This document shows, in pieces, positions 17,237 through 26,562 of a stretch of DNA of 64,000 nt (position 1 is its first letter; each line of letters begins with the position of its first letter). This DNA is from Psychrobacter immobilis. Its GTDB lineage: Bacteria; Pseudomonadota; Gammaproteobacteria; Pseudomonadales; Moraxellaceae. A model generated the notes under the pieces. The model worked only from the letters and a program-made list of their open reading frames with translations. It had not been told where the DNA came from and did no database searches. The stretch spans positions 1 to 64,000 of the forward strand of contig CAJHAA010000013.1 of assembly GCA_904846265.1 (NCBI GenBank), given 5' to 3'. The position numbers were made by a program, and so were the translations under genes.

Positions 17237-18421
17237 TTACTCTTGGCTTGCATTAGTAAGTGCTGGATTGACGCGTACAATAACGCTCATACCTGAGCGA
17301 ATACGTGCATCAGGAGTCGTCGGACGTGCTTTTACTTCAAAGGTACGTACATCGAATCCATCATCATTATTGGTCGGCCGCCAAGTGGCAAAGTCAGACA
17401 ATGTTGACGTAGCATAAACGGTGAACTGTTTGGTATAAGGCTTATTTGCTGATGACAGCGCAGGAATCGTACCAGTAAATTTCTGACCAATCGCAAACTG
17501 GTTTAAGTAGGATTCGGTGACATTAAGTACGACCCACTGCTCATCGGTATTGACCAACGTCAAGATAGGCACGCCTTGTCCGATGACTTCACCCGCGCTG
17601 ACAATGACATTGTCCACAATGCCTGCAATAGGGCTTTTTAAGTTGGCTTCTTCTTTTGCCACCAGTGCTTCTTCTAGTTGGGCATCGACTTGTGCTACTT
17701 GTGCTGTCGCCGCTGATTTATCTTCACTGCGTGCGCCTTCTTTTGCCAAATCGTATTGCAAGCGCGCAGCTTCAGTTTGATCTTGAGTGGCCAGATATTG
17801 CGCATATGCCTCATCGCGTTTTTGCCGTGCCATAAGACCTTCTTCATACAGGCGGTTGACACGCTGGTAAGTGTTCTCCGCCAAATCAGAAGCAGCTTTG
17901 TTGGCTTGCCACGCCGCTTTTGCTTGAGCGATCTCTTGTGGACGGGCGCCATTTTCTGCTTTATCTAACTGACTTTGTGCCATTTGCTTGCCAGCCAGCG
18001 CCTGATTGATCTTTGCGTTAATCTCAGGCGAGTCCATTTCAATCAGCTGTTGCCCGACTGTCACTGCATCACCTTCTGTGACCAGAATTTTGGCAATACG
18101 TCCTGGTACTTTTGCAGCGATGGAGGTTTGCTGCATCTGCATCTGCCCTTGCAAAGTCACGACTTCAGGCTCGCTATGCTGATTGCTTTTATATAGACCA
18201 TAGGCAATAACGCCTAATACAATCAGAATCAATAGCGCCAGAAATGCCTTTTTTATCATGGCAGATTTATCCGCTTTTTCTGCATGGCGCTTATAAGTAG
18301 GCACTGCTTGCTCATTTTCAGCATCAGTTGCTTGATCGTTATGGTTATTGACTGAGTCAGTAGATTGCTCTGAGTCGTTTAACTTGCGCGAGTCGTCTGA
18401 TTCGTTGGTAGATTCAGTCAT
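17237..18421 (-). CDS. HlyD-family membrane fusion protein
   Basis: This 394-residue periplasmic adaptor is anchored by one helix (about 59-77). A polar acidic cytoplasmic tail precedes it. The lipoyl-like domain (KVPGRIAKILVTEGDAVTVGQQLIEMDSPEI, near 108-138) is split by an alpha-hairpin coiled coil (about 138-250), then resumes as SPIAGIVDNVIVSAGEVIGQG, with a beta-barrel (WVVLNVTE) and a membrane-proximal domain. It would link the inner-membrane permeases to the TolC-like protein encoded upstream in the same cluster. It is most like EmrA/YhiI-type adaptors. Confidence 0.92.
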   Translation of the reverse strand: MTESTNESDDSRKLNDSEQSTDSVNNHNDQATDAENEQAVPTYKRHAEKADKSAMIKKAFLALLILIVLGVIAYGLYKSNQHSEPEVVTLQGQMQMQQTSIAAKVPGRIAKILVTEGDAVTVGQQLIEMDSPEINAKINQALAGKQMAQSQLDKAENGARPQEIAQAKAAWQANKAASDLAENTYQRVNRLYEEGLMARQKRDEAYAQYLATQDQTEAARLQYDLAKEGARSEDKSAATAQVAQVDAQLEEALVAKEEANLKSPIAGIVDNVIVSAGEVIGQGVPILTLVNTDEQWVVLNVTESYLNQFAIGQKFTGTIPALSSANKPYTKQFTVYATSTLSDFATWRPTNNDDGFDVRTFEVKARPTTPDARIRSGMSVIVRVNPALTNASQE

Positions 18422-18469
18422 GACAGTGAGATTCCTAAAGCAGCAAAATTGAGGATAAAGGGTATGTTA

Positions 18470-19336
18470 TTAGTACATTCGTACAGCATAAGGTTTGGCG
18501 CTTTCTAAGGCTTCAGAATTAAAAATCGCACCAAAGGCGACGATAAATGCTGAATAATAAAGCCAAAGCATAATGACCACGGCAGCTGAAAGCGCGCCAA
18601 ACTCAGCGCTATAGTTATTAAAGTTTTGCACATAAATCGAAAATAGCACAGACAATACAATCCAAAGAATGGTCGCCAGAGCTGCTCCTGGCACCAGTTT
18701 TTTTAGCGCGACGGCGTCACGGTTTGGGGCTAGGCGATAGAGGCTTAAAAAGCTCAAAAATATGATACCAGCCAATATAGGCCACCTGCTCCAAAGCGCA
18801 ATCGTTTTAGCTATTTGCGGGAAGGGGAAATAGGCTGCCCCTACAGGAATAATAGCAATAGAAGAGACTGCTATAATCAAGATTACTACCGCGCCAAAGG
18901 TTAAGCTGACTGCTAAAATATTACCTTGTATGAAGTTACGCTCTTGAGTGATATGAAAGGCAAGATTGATAAGAATAATTAAAGATTTAACACCTTTAGA
19001 GCCAGCATAAAGGGCGAGTAAGGTCGATAAGACAAGACTGAACGTGAGTGCGGATGTGGTATTAGAGACCAATGCGCTTAGGCGTGAATTGAGGACTTCA
19101 TACACCGTATCAGGTATAAACGGACGCAAAATCGAGATTTGCTCTTGCATCTCAGCTGGTGAAAACGCGAGACCATAAAGCAGCACAAACACCGCCATTA
19201 CTGGAAAAATTGATAAGAAACCAAAAAATCCCACGCTCGCGCAGTGTGCCCAAACATTAGAGTTGTTCGCAATACGCCACGTCTTTAATGAAGGCTGCAG
19301 CCAGTTACTTATTAATTTAGAAGTCGGGTTTTTCAT
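18470..19336 (-). CDS. YihY/BrkB-family inner membrane protein
   Basis: This 288-residue protein with about six membrane helices belongs to the YihY/virulence factor BrkB family (once misnamed RNase BN). Conserved features are the N-terminal AHCASVGFFGFLSIFPVMAVFV block near 30-51, the YAGSKGVKSLI motif near 109-119, and LWLYYSAFIVAFGAIFNSE near the C-terminus. The biochemical role of the family is not settled; transport has been proposed. Its location between the TolC-like and HlyD-like genes, with 48 bases to the latter, suggests co-transcription with the exporter. Confidence 0.9.
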   Translation of the reverse strand: MKNPTSKLISNWLQPSLKTWRIANNSNVWAHCASVGFFGFLSIFPVMAVFVLLYGLAFSPAEMQEQISILRPFIPDTVYEVLNSRLSALVSNTTSALTFSLVLSTLLALYAGSKGVKSLIILINLAFHITQERNFIQGNILAVSLTFGAVVILIIAVSSIAIIPVGAAYFPFPQIAKTIALWSRWPILAGIIFLSFLSLYRLAPNRDAVALKKLVPGAALATILWIVLSVLFSIYVQNFNNYSAEFGALSAAVVIMLWLYYSAFIVAFGAIFNSEALESAKPYAVRMY

Positions 19337-19546
19337 AAAACAGTATTCACAATAGAGTTAGCAATAGTATGGTTAATGGCAGCTTCATGATAGTTAGTAT
19401 GGTCAGGCTACTGTAATAGTATTGCGGCGTTAACCTCGCTTGAGGTATCAAATATATATCTTCGCTCAGCTGCCTTGTCATACTTTCAAATTGAATCAAC
19501 TATATAAACGCTTATCCACACTATCTATCATTTTCAAATTAAATCA

Positions 19547-21220
19547 TTACTCAGTATACAAAGTCGGTAATCGAATATCAGCAGCATTAAGATAGGCGTT
19601 AAAGGCAAGAGGCGTACCACAGCTTTGCATGAGTGCGGCCAGCGATTGTACATAGCTGTTCGCCGCTTGCGCTTGTTCAGTACGTGCTTTAAGCGACTGC
19701 GTTTGTGCTTGGACTACCTCAATCGGTGTATTTACACCTTCTTGTAGCCCCAACTGGCGCAAACGCAATACTTCTGCGGCCAGATCTACATTGCTTTGTA
19801 ATGCCTGGTAACGAGATTGGGCATTATTCACATCGTGCCAGTTTTTTTCGACCAGTAATAATAAATTGTCACTGACTTCGATTTCAGACAGATCCGCTTG
19901 GCGTATTTTGGCATTACTCGATGCGAGTGATGCATTTTTATCAAGACCACCCCACAGCTTCCAGCTGGCTGATATACCGGCTACCCAACTGGGGTCTTTT
20001 TCAATTTGTCCGTAGCCATAGAGCATGACGGTAGGCTTGTGACCAGTATCTGATAGCGCATGTAGCTGCTCAGCTTGTGCGCGTTTGGCGGCAACTTTTT
20101 GTAGACCTGGGTGATTGGTGAGTGATAAATTCTGAAAATAGTTTACATCGGGTAAAGGACGGCTAGAGACGAATAACGGTGTCGTGGGTTTGATACGATA
20201 GTCGGTACGCAATAGCCGCTGTAAAGCCATCATCGCAAGACGAGCATCGTTATTGGCATTGACGGACTCACTTTTTGCATCGGCAAGCGCAGATTGTGCT
20301 TCTAAGCGATCAACACGTGAGATAAAACCTTCTTCAAAAAGCCGCTGCGCCATATGGTCAGTCTGCTGCAAGGTATCATAAGCATCTTCACGTAAATAAG
20401 CGGCAATGATGGCCAACTGTGCCTTAAAGTAACGCTCAATCAGGGTGTTATAAAGCTCGTTTTTATCCAATAGACTGTCTGCGACGGCTTCTTGGGTACG
20501 GGCATTTGAAGCACCTGTCAAAGCGTTGGTACGTCCAGCAGTATAGATGGGCCAAACCACGCCCAGACCTGCACCAGCCGTTGAGCCTGAGCGTTTTAAC
20601 TCATAAGAATCTGGGATACGCTCACCGACCAATTCACCAAAATTCGGCAAATCTGGTAGCGGTGGAATAGGCGGAATCACATTATCGACACCATTGTTAA
20701 CGTCATTAACAATACCGTTTTTCAATGATGATAAGTCAAGATCCGCGTCTAAGTTGTAAGCATTGGCTGATAATTGGGCAAACACCAATGGATTGTCTAA
20801 AGTTTTGAGCGCATCCGTTTGATATTCACTAGCAGCAATCGCCGCTTGATTGGCGGCCAGTTTCGGTGACACTTGCAATAAAATATTTTGAGCTTGCTCA
20901 AGGCTTAACAGGCTAGATACTGCTAATGGATAACTATTATCAATACTTTTATGGGTAATGGGATCGATAAGCGTTGTTAAGCCAGTTTTTTGCTCGGCTT
21001 GACTCATCTCTGTATCTGTCGTTGACTTTCTATTTTGAATCTCATTTTTTTGAGTACTGTTTTGAGTATCAGCATCGATAATTTGCGTCACTGCAACGGC
21101 TGTGACCTCATTCGGTGACTCGATATTATGATCAGTAGCGCTTGCCAAAGCAGGCGCCGCTAAACCCATGAACGTAATCGTCATCACCGCAGTAGACAGA
21201 GTCGATAAAGCAAATTTCAT
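19547..21220 (-). CDS. TolC-family outer membrane efflux protein
   Basis: The 557-residue product has a signal peptide (cleavage near ALASA, residue 27) and an N-terminal linker of about 75 polar residues. Two outer-membrane-efflux repeats follow, with long helices (EEGFISRVDRLEAQSALADAKSE; LRQLGLQEGVNTPIEVVQAQTQ). It would form the outer-membrane channel for the HlyD/permease complex encoded downstream. A proline-rich segment (PPIPPLPDLPNF, near 183-194) interrupts the first repeat. The 210-base gap to the BrkB gene leaves room for a separate promoter. Confidence 0.9.
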   Translation of the reverse strand: MKFALSTLSTAVMTITFMGLAAPALASATDHNIESPNEVTAVAVTQIIDADTQNSTQKNEIQNRKSTTDTEMSQAEQKTGLTTLIDPITHKSIDNSYPLAVSSLLSLEQAQNILLQVSPKLAANQAAIAASEYQTDALKTLDNPLVFAQLSANAYNLDADLDLSSLKNGIVNDVNNGVDNVIPPIPPLPDLPNFGELVGERIPDSYELKRSGSTAGAGLGVVWPIYTAGRTNALTGASNARTQEAVADSLLDKNELYNTLIERYFKAQLAIIAAYLREDAYDTLQQTDHMAQRLFEEGFISRVDRLEAQSALADAKSESVNANNDARLAMMALQRLLRTDYRIKPTTPLFVSSRPLPDVNYFQNLSLTNHPGLQKVAAKRAQAEQLHALSDTGHKPTVMLYGYGQIEKDPSWVAGISASWKLWGGLDKNASLASSNAKIRQADLSEIEVSDNLLLLVEKNWHDVNNAQSRYQALQSNVDLAAEVLRLRQLGLQEGVNTPIEVVQAQTQSLKARTEQAQAANSYVQSLAALMQSCGTPLAFNAYLNAADIRLPTLYTE

Positions 21221-21841
21221 AAGTCACATAAGCCATTAATTAGAATGCAAAGTATTTTAGAGTCAGGCAAAAAGTATCAAAAATATCAACTGTTGTGGTC
21301 AAACCCTGTCCAAACAGTTCAATATGGTCAACCATTAACAGAAGCCAGTATTTTGTTATGGATAACAAGCGCTACACTGTAGTGGCACAATGGTGACGGG
21401 TCAATGCTCAGTATTTGCTTACTGTGCGTTGAATAAGCCATGATTTTATGTTAGAGGTCGGATGTTAAGACAAATAATAACATCATTTGTTAATTAATAA
21501 TAAAAGGTTTATCAAGTCATTAGCACTTAAATCGATTTTAGATCACTTTTAAAAGTTTTCAGCGATAATGATGGTTAATGATGATTGTTGTATTACAAAG
21601 CAGCTTATAAACTATACATAATAGTGGTGTGTGCTATATTTCAGCACCTTATAGCGTTGAGCAAGATTAAAATGAACGGCATTTATTTTAACTGTCGGCA
21701 GTTGCTCATTAGCGCAGTGCTAATGTAAATAAAACTGGCTATTGCGATAGGCGTTACTCGCAAAAAGTACGTACTATCAATCAAAACTCAGCTATAAAAT
21801 ATAATTGTAAAAAATGAATGCGACAAAATAGGATGTGAGTA
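21221..21841. other. 621-bp divergent intergenic region (TolC-like / glpK)
   Basis: No gene is recognised here. The stretch contains a 7-bp inverted repeat CATTAGC-GCAGT-GCTAATG at 21707-21725, about 117 bases before glpK, which could be an operator or small hairpin. A plus-strand TATAAT lies at 21800-21805 with a poor -35. A short hairpin GTGCT...AGCAC lies near 21630-21648. No GlpR-type consensus was recognised. Confidence 0.45.
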
Positions 21842-23434
21842 ATGGCAGGATATATTTTGGCTTTGGATCAAGGGACGACATCGAGTCGAGCGATATTGTA
21901 CGATGATCGTGCGCGTCCGATAAAAATGGCACAGCAGCCTACCACTTTACAAACCCCAAAAGCGGGCTTTGTCGAACAAGATGCACAACAAATTTGGCAA
22001 ACGCAGATTAGCTGTGCCCATGATGTGATTAATCAAGCAGGGCTACTTGCTACCGACGTCACCAGTATCGCGATCACCAATCAGCGTGAATCTATTGTCA
22101 TGTGGGATAAGCAAACGGGTAAACCTTTAGCCCCTGCCATCATTTGGCAAGATCGCCGTACGGCGAGCTACTGTAAAACACTCGCGGCTGAGGGTGCCAG
22201 CTGCATGATGAATGACAGCCATGATGATGTGGCAAGCGAAGTGCAACGCATTACAGGGCTACGTTTAGATCCATATTTCAGTGCCAGCAAAATCGCTTGG
22301 TTACTAGAGCACAATCCGAAATTGAGCGTACGAGCCAGCAGAGGAGAAATAGCGGTTGGTACTATAGACAGTTGGCTCATATATAAGCTAACCGGTGGCG
22401 AGCATGTCATTGATGTGACCAACGCTTCCCGTACTTTATTATATGATATCCACAAGCTTGAGTGGTCAGAAGAGCTGTGCGCCCGTTTTGCGATACCCAT
22501 GAATATTTTGCCTAAAGTCCTACCATCTGATGGTGACTTTGGTAAAACCAAAAAAGGACTACTTGCCAAACAAATTCCTATTCAAGCGGTATTGGGCGAT
22601 CAGCAAGCGGCACTTTTTGGACAAGGCTGCCTCGATGCTGGCATGGCTAAAAACACTTATGGTACTGGGTGTTTTATGCTGATGAATATTGGTCAAAAAC
22701 CCAAACTTAGCGAGCATAAACTACTAACGACAATCGCTTGGCAACGAAAATCCACATCGGCTCGTCCAGACAATTTATCGTTCGATCAAATTGTACAGTC
22801 AGGCAAACGCATGTTGCAGCCACCCAGAAAGGAAGTTACTTATGCCTTGGAGGGTAGTGTTTTTATGGCAGGTGCTATTGTCCAATGGTTACGAGACAAT
22901 CTGGGTATGATTCAACAAAGCAGTGAAGTCGAAGATTTAGCCCGCCAAGTTGATAGCAGTGAAGAGGTGGTGTTACTGCCTGCATTCACAGGATTAGGAG
23001 CACCCTATTGGCGCTCCGATATCAGCGCGAGTATTACTGGTATGAGCCGCGGCACGACTAAAGCCCATATTGCTCGTGCTGCGTTAGAGGCAGTTGCCTA
23101 TCAAACTTATGATGTGCTCATTGCCATGCAAAAAGACAGTCCTCATCCATTAACTGAGCTAAGAGTAGATGGTGGCGCGGCTAACAATGACTTATTGATG
23201 CAGTTTCAAGCTGATTTACTCGATGTGCCTGTCCTGCGTCCCAGAGATACAGAAATCACTGCCAAAGGTGCAGCATTACTCGCGGGGTCAAAAACGGGGT
23301 TATATGATGAAGGGACGATGCAAGCATCATGGCAAGTCGATCGTGTTTTTGAACCCCAAATGTCCAGTGATATCCGTGAACAGCATCTTAATAAGTGGCA
23401 ACGAGCCATCGATAGAGCACTGACATCCTTATAA
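21842..23434 (+). CDS. glpK: glycerol kinase
   Basis: GlpK phosphorylates glycerol to glycerol 3-phosphate. The FGGY-family features are ALDQGTTSSRAI at 6-17, TNQRES near 79-84, IIWQDRRTA near 100-108, GDQQAALFGQ near 254-263, TYGTGCFML near 273-281, FTGLGAPYW near 381-389 and RVDGGAANN near 441-449. At 530 residues it is about 28 longer than the E. coli enzyme. An insert of about 26 residues lies between LLTTIAW and YALEGSVFMAG, and a smaller insert near residue 120. No glpF or glpD is adjacent. The start has GGATGTGAG upstream. Confidence 0.95.
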   Translation: MAGYILALDQGTTSSRAILYDDRARPIKMAQQPTTLQTPKAGFVEQDAQQIWQTQISCAHDVINQAGLLATDVTSIAITNQRESIVMWDKQTGKPLAPAIIWQDRRTASYCKTLAAEGASCMMNDSHDDVASEVQRITGLRLDPYFSASKIAWLLEHNPKLSVRASRGEIAVGTIDSWLIYKLTGGEHVIDVTNASRTLLYDIHKLEWSEELCARFAIPMNILPKVLPSDGDFGKTKKGLLAKQIPIQAVLGDQQAALFGQGCLDAGMAKNTYGTGCFMLMNIGQKPKLSEHKLLTTIAWQRKSTSARPDNLSFDQIVQSGKRMLQPPRKEVTYALEGSVFMAGAIVQWLRDNLGMIQQSSEVEDLARQVDSSEEVVLLPAFTGLGAPYWRSDISASITGMSRGTTKAHIARAALEAVAYQTYDVLIAMQKDSPHPLTELRVDGGAANNDLLMQFQADLLDVPVLRPRDTEITAKGAALLAGSKTGLYDEGTMQASWQVDRVFEPQMSSDIREQHLNKWQRAIDRALTSL

Positions 23435-23700
23435 GTATTGAATAAACACATTAAAATATTGTAACAACTCAATGAAAAATTACTTAAAACACTTCACTGT
23501 CCTACAAAATCATTATAAAGATACAGGCTGTAACGCAAGGCAATCGCAATCTGGACACAATTTACACAACCTATCTATCTGTTGTTATCCATAAATTTCT
23601 ATACTTTAGGCGACTCAAGTAACACATGATTCGAGTAAGACCGCTAATTTTTAGCACTTAATAAATCTAAAATATAACAAATTAATTTAAGGATAAAATT

Positions 23701-24213
23701 ATGAGTAACTATGACGGTATTGATCGCAATGAAGTAAAGCATATGTCAAAAGAAGCTAAGCAGGATCTGAATGCTGATATCATCACAGGTGAGCCAGGTT
23801 CTCATCCAGTAGGCACAGCTATTGGTGGTCTTGGCGGCGCAGCAGCGGGTGCAGCAATCGGTACAATGGCAGGACCACTTGGCACACTCATTGGCGGTGC
23901 GATTGGTGCTATCGTTGGTGGCGGTGCAGGACATGCAGCAGCAGAAGCGATTGATCCAACACGTGAAGAAGCTTACTGGCGTGCAGAATATGCAAATGTT
24001 GATTATTACAAAGAAGGTTATGACTTCGATCGTGATCTACATCCAGCTTATGCAGTAGGGTACGCTAACCGTGCTCGTTATCCTGCGGATGCACGTTTTG
24101 AAGACCATGAAGCTGAATTAGAGCGCTCATGGCATGAAGTAAAAGGTGAATCACGCATGGAGTGGGAAGAAGCACGCAAAGCATCGCATGACGCGTGGAA
24201 TCGTGTATCGTAA
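23701..24213 (+). CDS. glycine-zipper protein of unknown function
   Basis: A 170-residue protein without a signal peptide. Residues about 37-82 are a glycine-zipper hydrophobic hairpin (GGLGGAAAGAAIGTMAGPLG and GGAIGAIVGGGAG), which typically inserts in membranes as two close-packed helices. The flanks are hydrophilic: a charged N-terminus and a C-terminal half rich in Tyr, Glu and Arg (EEAYWRAEY, YDFDRDLHPAYAVGY, ELERSWHEV). Similar architectures occur in stress-related proteins, but I cannot name a family. It is monocistronic, with TATACT near 23600-23605 as a possible -10 and a terminator at 24348. Confidence 0.75.
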   Translation: MSNYDGIDRNEVKHMSKEAKQDLNADIITGEPGSHPVGTAIGGLGGAAAGAAIGTMAGPLGTLIGGAIGAIVGGGAGHAAAEAIDPTREEAYWRAEYANVDYYKEGYDFDRDLHPAYAVGYANRARYPADARFEDHEAELERSWHEVKGESRMEWEEARKASHDAWNRVS

Positions 24214-24347
24214 TAAGCGAAACTAACAGCACATTTGATTTAAGTAAGTAGACAGTATATAAGCTTACTACCTTATCACTGGGCCTAGTCTGATTGTAGA
24301 CTTGGGTCTGCTGATAGACCAAATACTTTCGATTTATGCTATTTTAA

Positions 24348-24377
24348 AGTCTTCAAAGATTTCTTTGGAGGCTTTTT
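24348..24377 (+). terminator. intrinsic terminator after the glycine-zipper gene
   Basis: AGTCTTCAAAG - ATTT - CTTTGGAGGCTTTTTT forms an 11-bp stem with two G-T wobbles and a T tract. Two small hairpins (24287-24302 and 24305-24320) lie just upstream. Confidence 0.75.
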
Positions 24378-24461
24378 TGCTGTATATTACTAAGTATGAA
24401 TATATTAAACAGCCAATCATCTTTGGAAGCAATATTCTAGAATAAAAATAATAGGTAATCT

Positions 24462-25490
24462 ATGAACAATAATGCGGAAGCTAAAAGCACCAGACAATTT
24501 TATATTGCCACTGCCAACTTGCTCAATTTTGCCAACCCTAACCGAATTTATTATGACAATGCGCCAGCTTACAGTAACGATGAATACGAGCACAAGCTAA
24601 GCGGCATCACCGATTTATTAGCAAAAGCACATGCTGATATTATTGCGGTGCAAGAAGTCTGGGATAGTAATGCGCTTGCAGCGTTGGCGGTGTCGTTGGG
24701 ATTTAAGCCCGAGCATGTTGTTGTTCCGTTGGCAAGTAACGACCGTTCAAGCCCTTATACCCATGGAAAAGGGGCACAAAACACTCCTGCCGTTGGTATC
24801 ATTAGCCGCTTTGAGCAATTAGAAAGCCGCTTGCTTGAAGATATTGCGCCAAAAGCGGTGATTGATATCCCTGATATTGGTCCTTACCATCGCTTTAATC
24901 GTCCACCATTGCTAGTACGGGTCGATGCCTTTGGTCAACCGATAACGATTATTACGGCGCATCTAAAAAGCAAACGGGCATTTTTCTTGCGTGATGAAAG
25001 TGGCAATTTGTTAGAAGACATGGACGATCCAAATATTCGAGTCCGTGCCAAGCTCCGTAGCTTATGTATGCGCGCCGCAGAAGCAGCCTCTATTCGGATG
25101 TCTATTATAGATCGATTACGTCATACTCGTGAGCCATTGATTTTGTTAGGTGATATGAATGATGTCACCGGTAGCGTCACCACCCAATTGATGGCTGAGA
25201 CTGGTGAAGTTAATTACGATAAAGGCATGCGCGATGTTGCATTATTCGATGCTGCGCGTATCCAAGCACGCTATGGTTGGATGAAAGATGTGGCATATAC
25301 CCATATATATCAAGGTATGCCAGAAGTGATAGATCAATTATTTGTTTCAGAAGAGTTTCTTCCTGATAGCAAGTTTTCACTGGGTCAGGTTGAAAGAGTA
25401 GACTATTTCAATGATCATTTAAAGTGGGACTATGCAGATAGAGTCATCGATCATGGTATTATAAGAGCGAAAATTAAACTCAAAGATTAA
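24462..25490 (+). CDS. endonuclease/exonuclease/phosphatase-fold protein
   Basis: The 342-residue protein has the EEP (DNase I-like) fold signature: TANLLNF near 17-23, IIAVQEVWDS near 59-68 (metal-binding Glu), TAHLKSKR near 166-173, GDMNDVTGS near 230-238, and a final DHGII near 330-334. There is no signal peptide, so it is probably cytoplasmic. Family members hydrolyse phosphodiester or phosphomonoester bonds in nucleic acids, lipids or small molecules; the substrate cannot be assigned. It stands alone between the glycine-zipper gene and a TetR regulator. Confidence 0.85.
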   Translation: MNNNAEAKSTRQFYIATANLLNFANPNRIYYDNAPAYSNDEYEHKLSGITDLLAKAHADIIAVQEVWDSNALAALAVSLGFKPEHVVVPLASNDRSSPYTHGKGAQNTPAVGIISRFEQLESRLLEDIAPKAVIDIPDIGPYHRFNRPPLLVRVDAFGQPITIITAHLKSKRAFFLRDESGNLLEDMDDPNIRVRAKLRSLCMRAAEAASIRMSIIDRLRHTREPLILLGDMNDVTGSVTTQLMAETGEVNYDKGMRDVALFDAARIQARYGWMKDVAYTHIYQGMPEVIDQLFVSEEFLPDSKFSLGQVERVDYFNDHLKWDYADRVIDHGIIRAKIKLKD

Positions 25491-25725
25491 ATTTTTTACA
25501 TTACGTGGTTAACGCTATTAAACGGTTGACCTATACATTAATTTTTAACCTATTTATCTCCCTTGCTTGATAGTGTACAAGCGTTTATGATGCCTCTCCA
25601 TTAGACATAGTAGCGCTAATATCAGTGCTACATTATTAGCTAATAGGATGTAATTCTTCAATTTAGGGCGAATACTATCTATTGAAGATTATATTTATAA
25701 AATAGGGTGTAACATTAAGAGACTT

Positions 25726-26421
25726 ATGATGAGCGAAAATAAAGACGAAAAGATTGAAGATGTGTTGGTAGATTCGGAACTGGCAAAAAAACTGGTCCCG
25801 AATAAGTTTAAGTTTACTAGCCAACAAGGCCGTGCGCGCCGTCAAAAACTTTTGGCTGGTGCTAAGAAGTTAAGTGAAACACAACCTATCAATGACATTA
25901 CTTTGGCGGCTGTATGTGAAGAAGCAGGCATTCCAAGAGCTTCTGCTTATCACTTTTTTCCTAACATCGAAGCGATATTTTTAGCATTGCGTTTTTTGAA
26001 TGCTATCGAAATATTAGAAATAGTAGAAACAGTCGATATTGGTAATTATGACAGATGGCAGGGCTATTTGACGGCGCTTATTGATAATTGTGTGACGATA
26101 TTCCATAACGACGAGACCAAAGCCAAGCTCATTTATGACACGAACACGCCTGATTTTGAAGGTGATAGTTTTGGTGAAGATATCGATCATCAGATCGTCG
26201 ATTTGGTTTATAAGCGTTTATCAGAGCGCTATGAGATGCCGAGTTTCCACGATATTCAAGGCACGCTATTGATTGCTTATAGCATTATTAATGCGATATT
26301 TACATTGTCTTATCGCCGTCATCAAAGCATTACCAATGAATATATTCAAGAAGCAAACACTGCGTTTATCGCTTATTTGCGTTGCTATCTACCAGAAAAG
26401 CTACCGCGTAAGAATCGCTAG
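25726..26421 (+). CDS. TetR/AcrR-family transcriptional regulator
   Basis: The 231-residue protein has an N-terminal helix-turn-helix domain (about 32-80) with ITLAAVCEEAGIPRASAYHFFPNIEAIF, the typical TetR pattern. A helical ligand-binding domain follows. The first about 30 residues are charged and outside the domain. The start may be M1 or M2 (ATGATG). Its target is unknown: no efflux or metabolic gene is adjacent in the same direction, and the 235-base upstream region has no strong operator palindrome that I recognise. Confidence 0.88.
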   Translation: MMSENKDEKIEDVLVDSELAKKLVPNKFKFTSQQGRARRQKLLAGAKKLSETQPINDITLAAVCEEAGIPRASAYHFFPNIEAIFLALRFLNAIEILEIVETVDIGNYDRWQGYLTALIDNCVTIFHNDETKAKLIYDTNTPDFEGDSFGEDIDHQIVDLVYKRLSERYEMPSFHDIQGTLLIAYSIINAIFTLSYRRHQSITNEYIQEANTAFIAYLRCYLPEKLPRKNR

Positions 26422-26486
26422 TTTTTTCGCTATTTAGATGATGTATAGACATTAGAGTGTGATTAAGATTCCCTAATGTCTGCTAA

Positions 26487-26533
26487 GCAAATACAAAAAA
26501 GCCGACATCATATGTCGGCTTTTTTGTATTTGC
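26487..26533. terminator. bidirectional terminator, 22-bp perfect inverted repeat
   Basis: A 22-base arm (GCAAATACAAAAAAGCCGACAT in two parts: 26487-26500 and 26501-26508) is mirrored exactly at 26512-26533 with a 3-base loop. The A and T tracts flank a GC-rich core on both sides, so it can end both the TetR transcript and the convergent gene at 26563. Confidence 0.92.
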
Positions 26534-26562
26534 TGCATTGATGAGCAGTGGTAGTAATAGAC

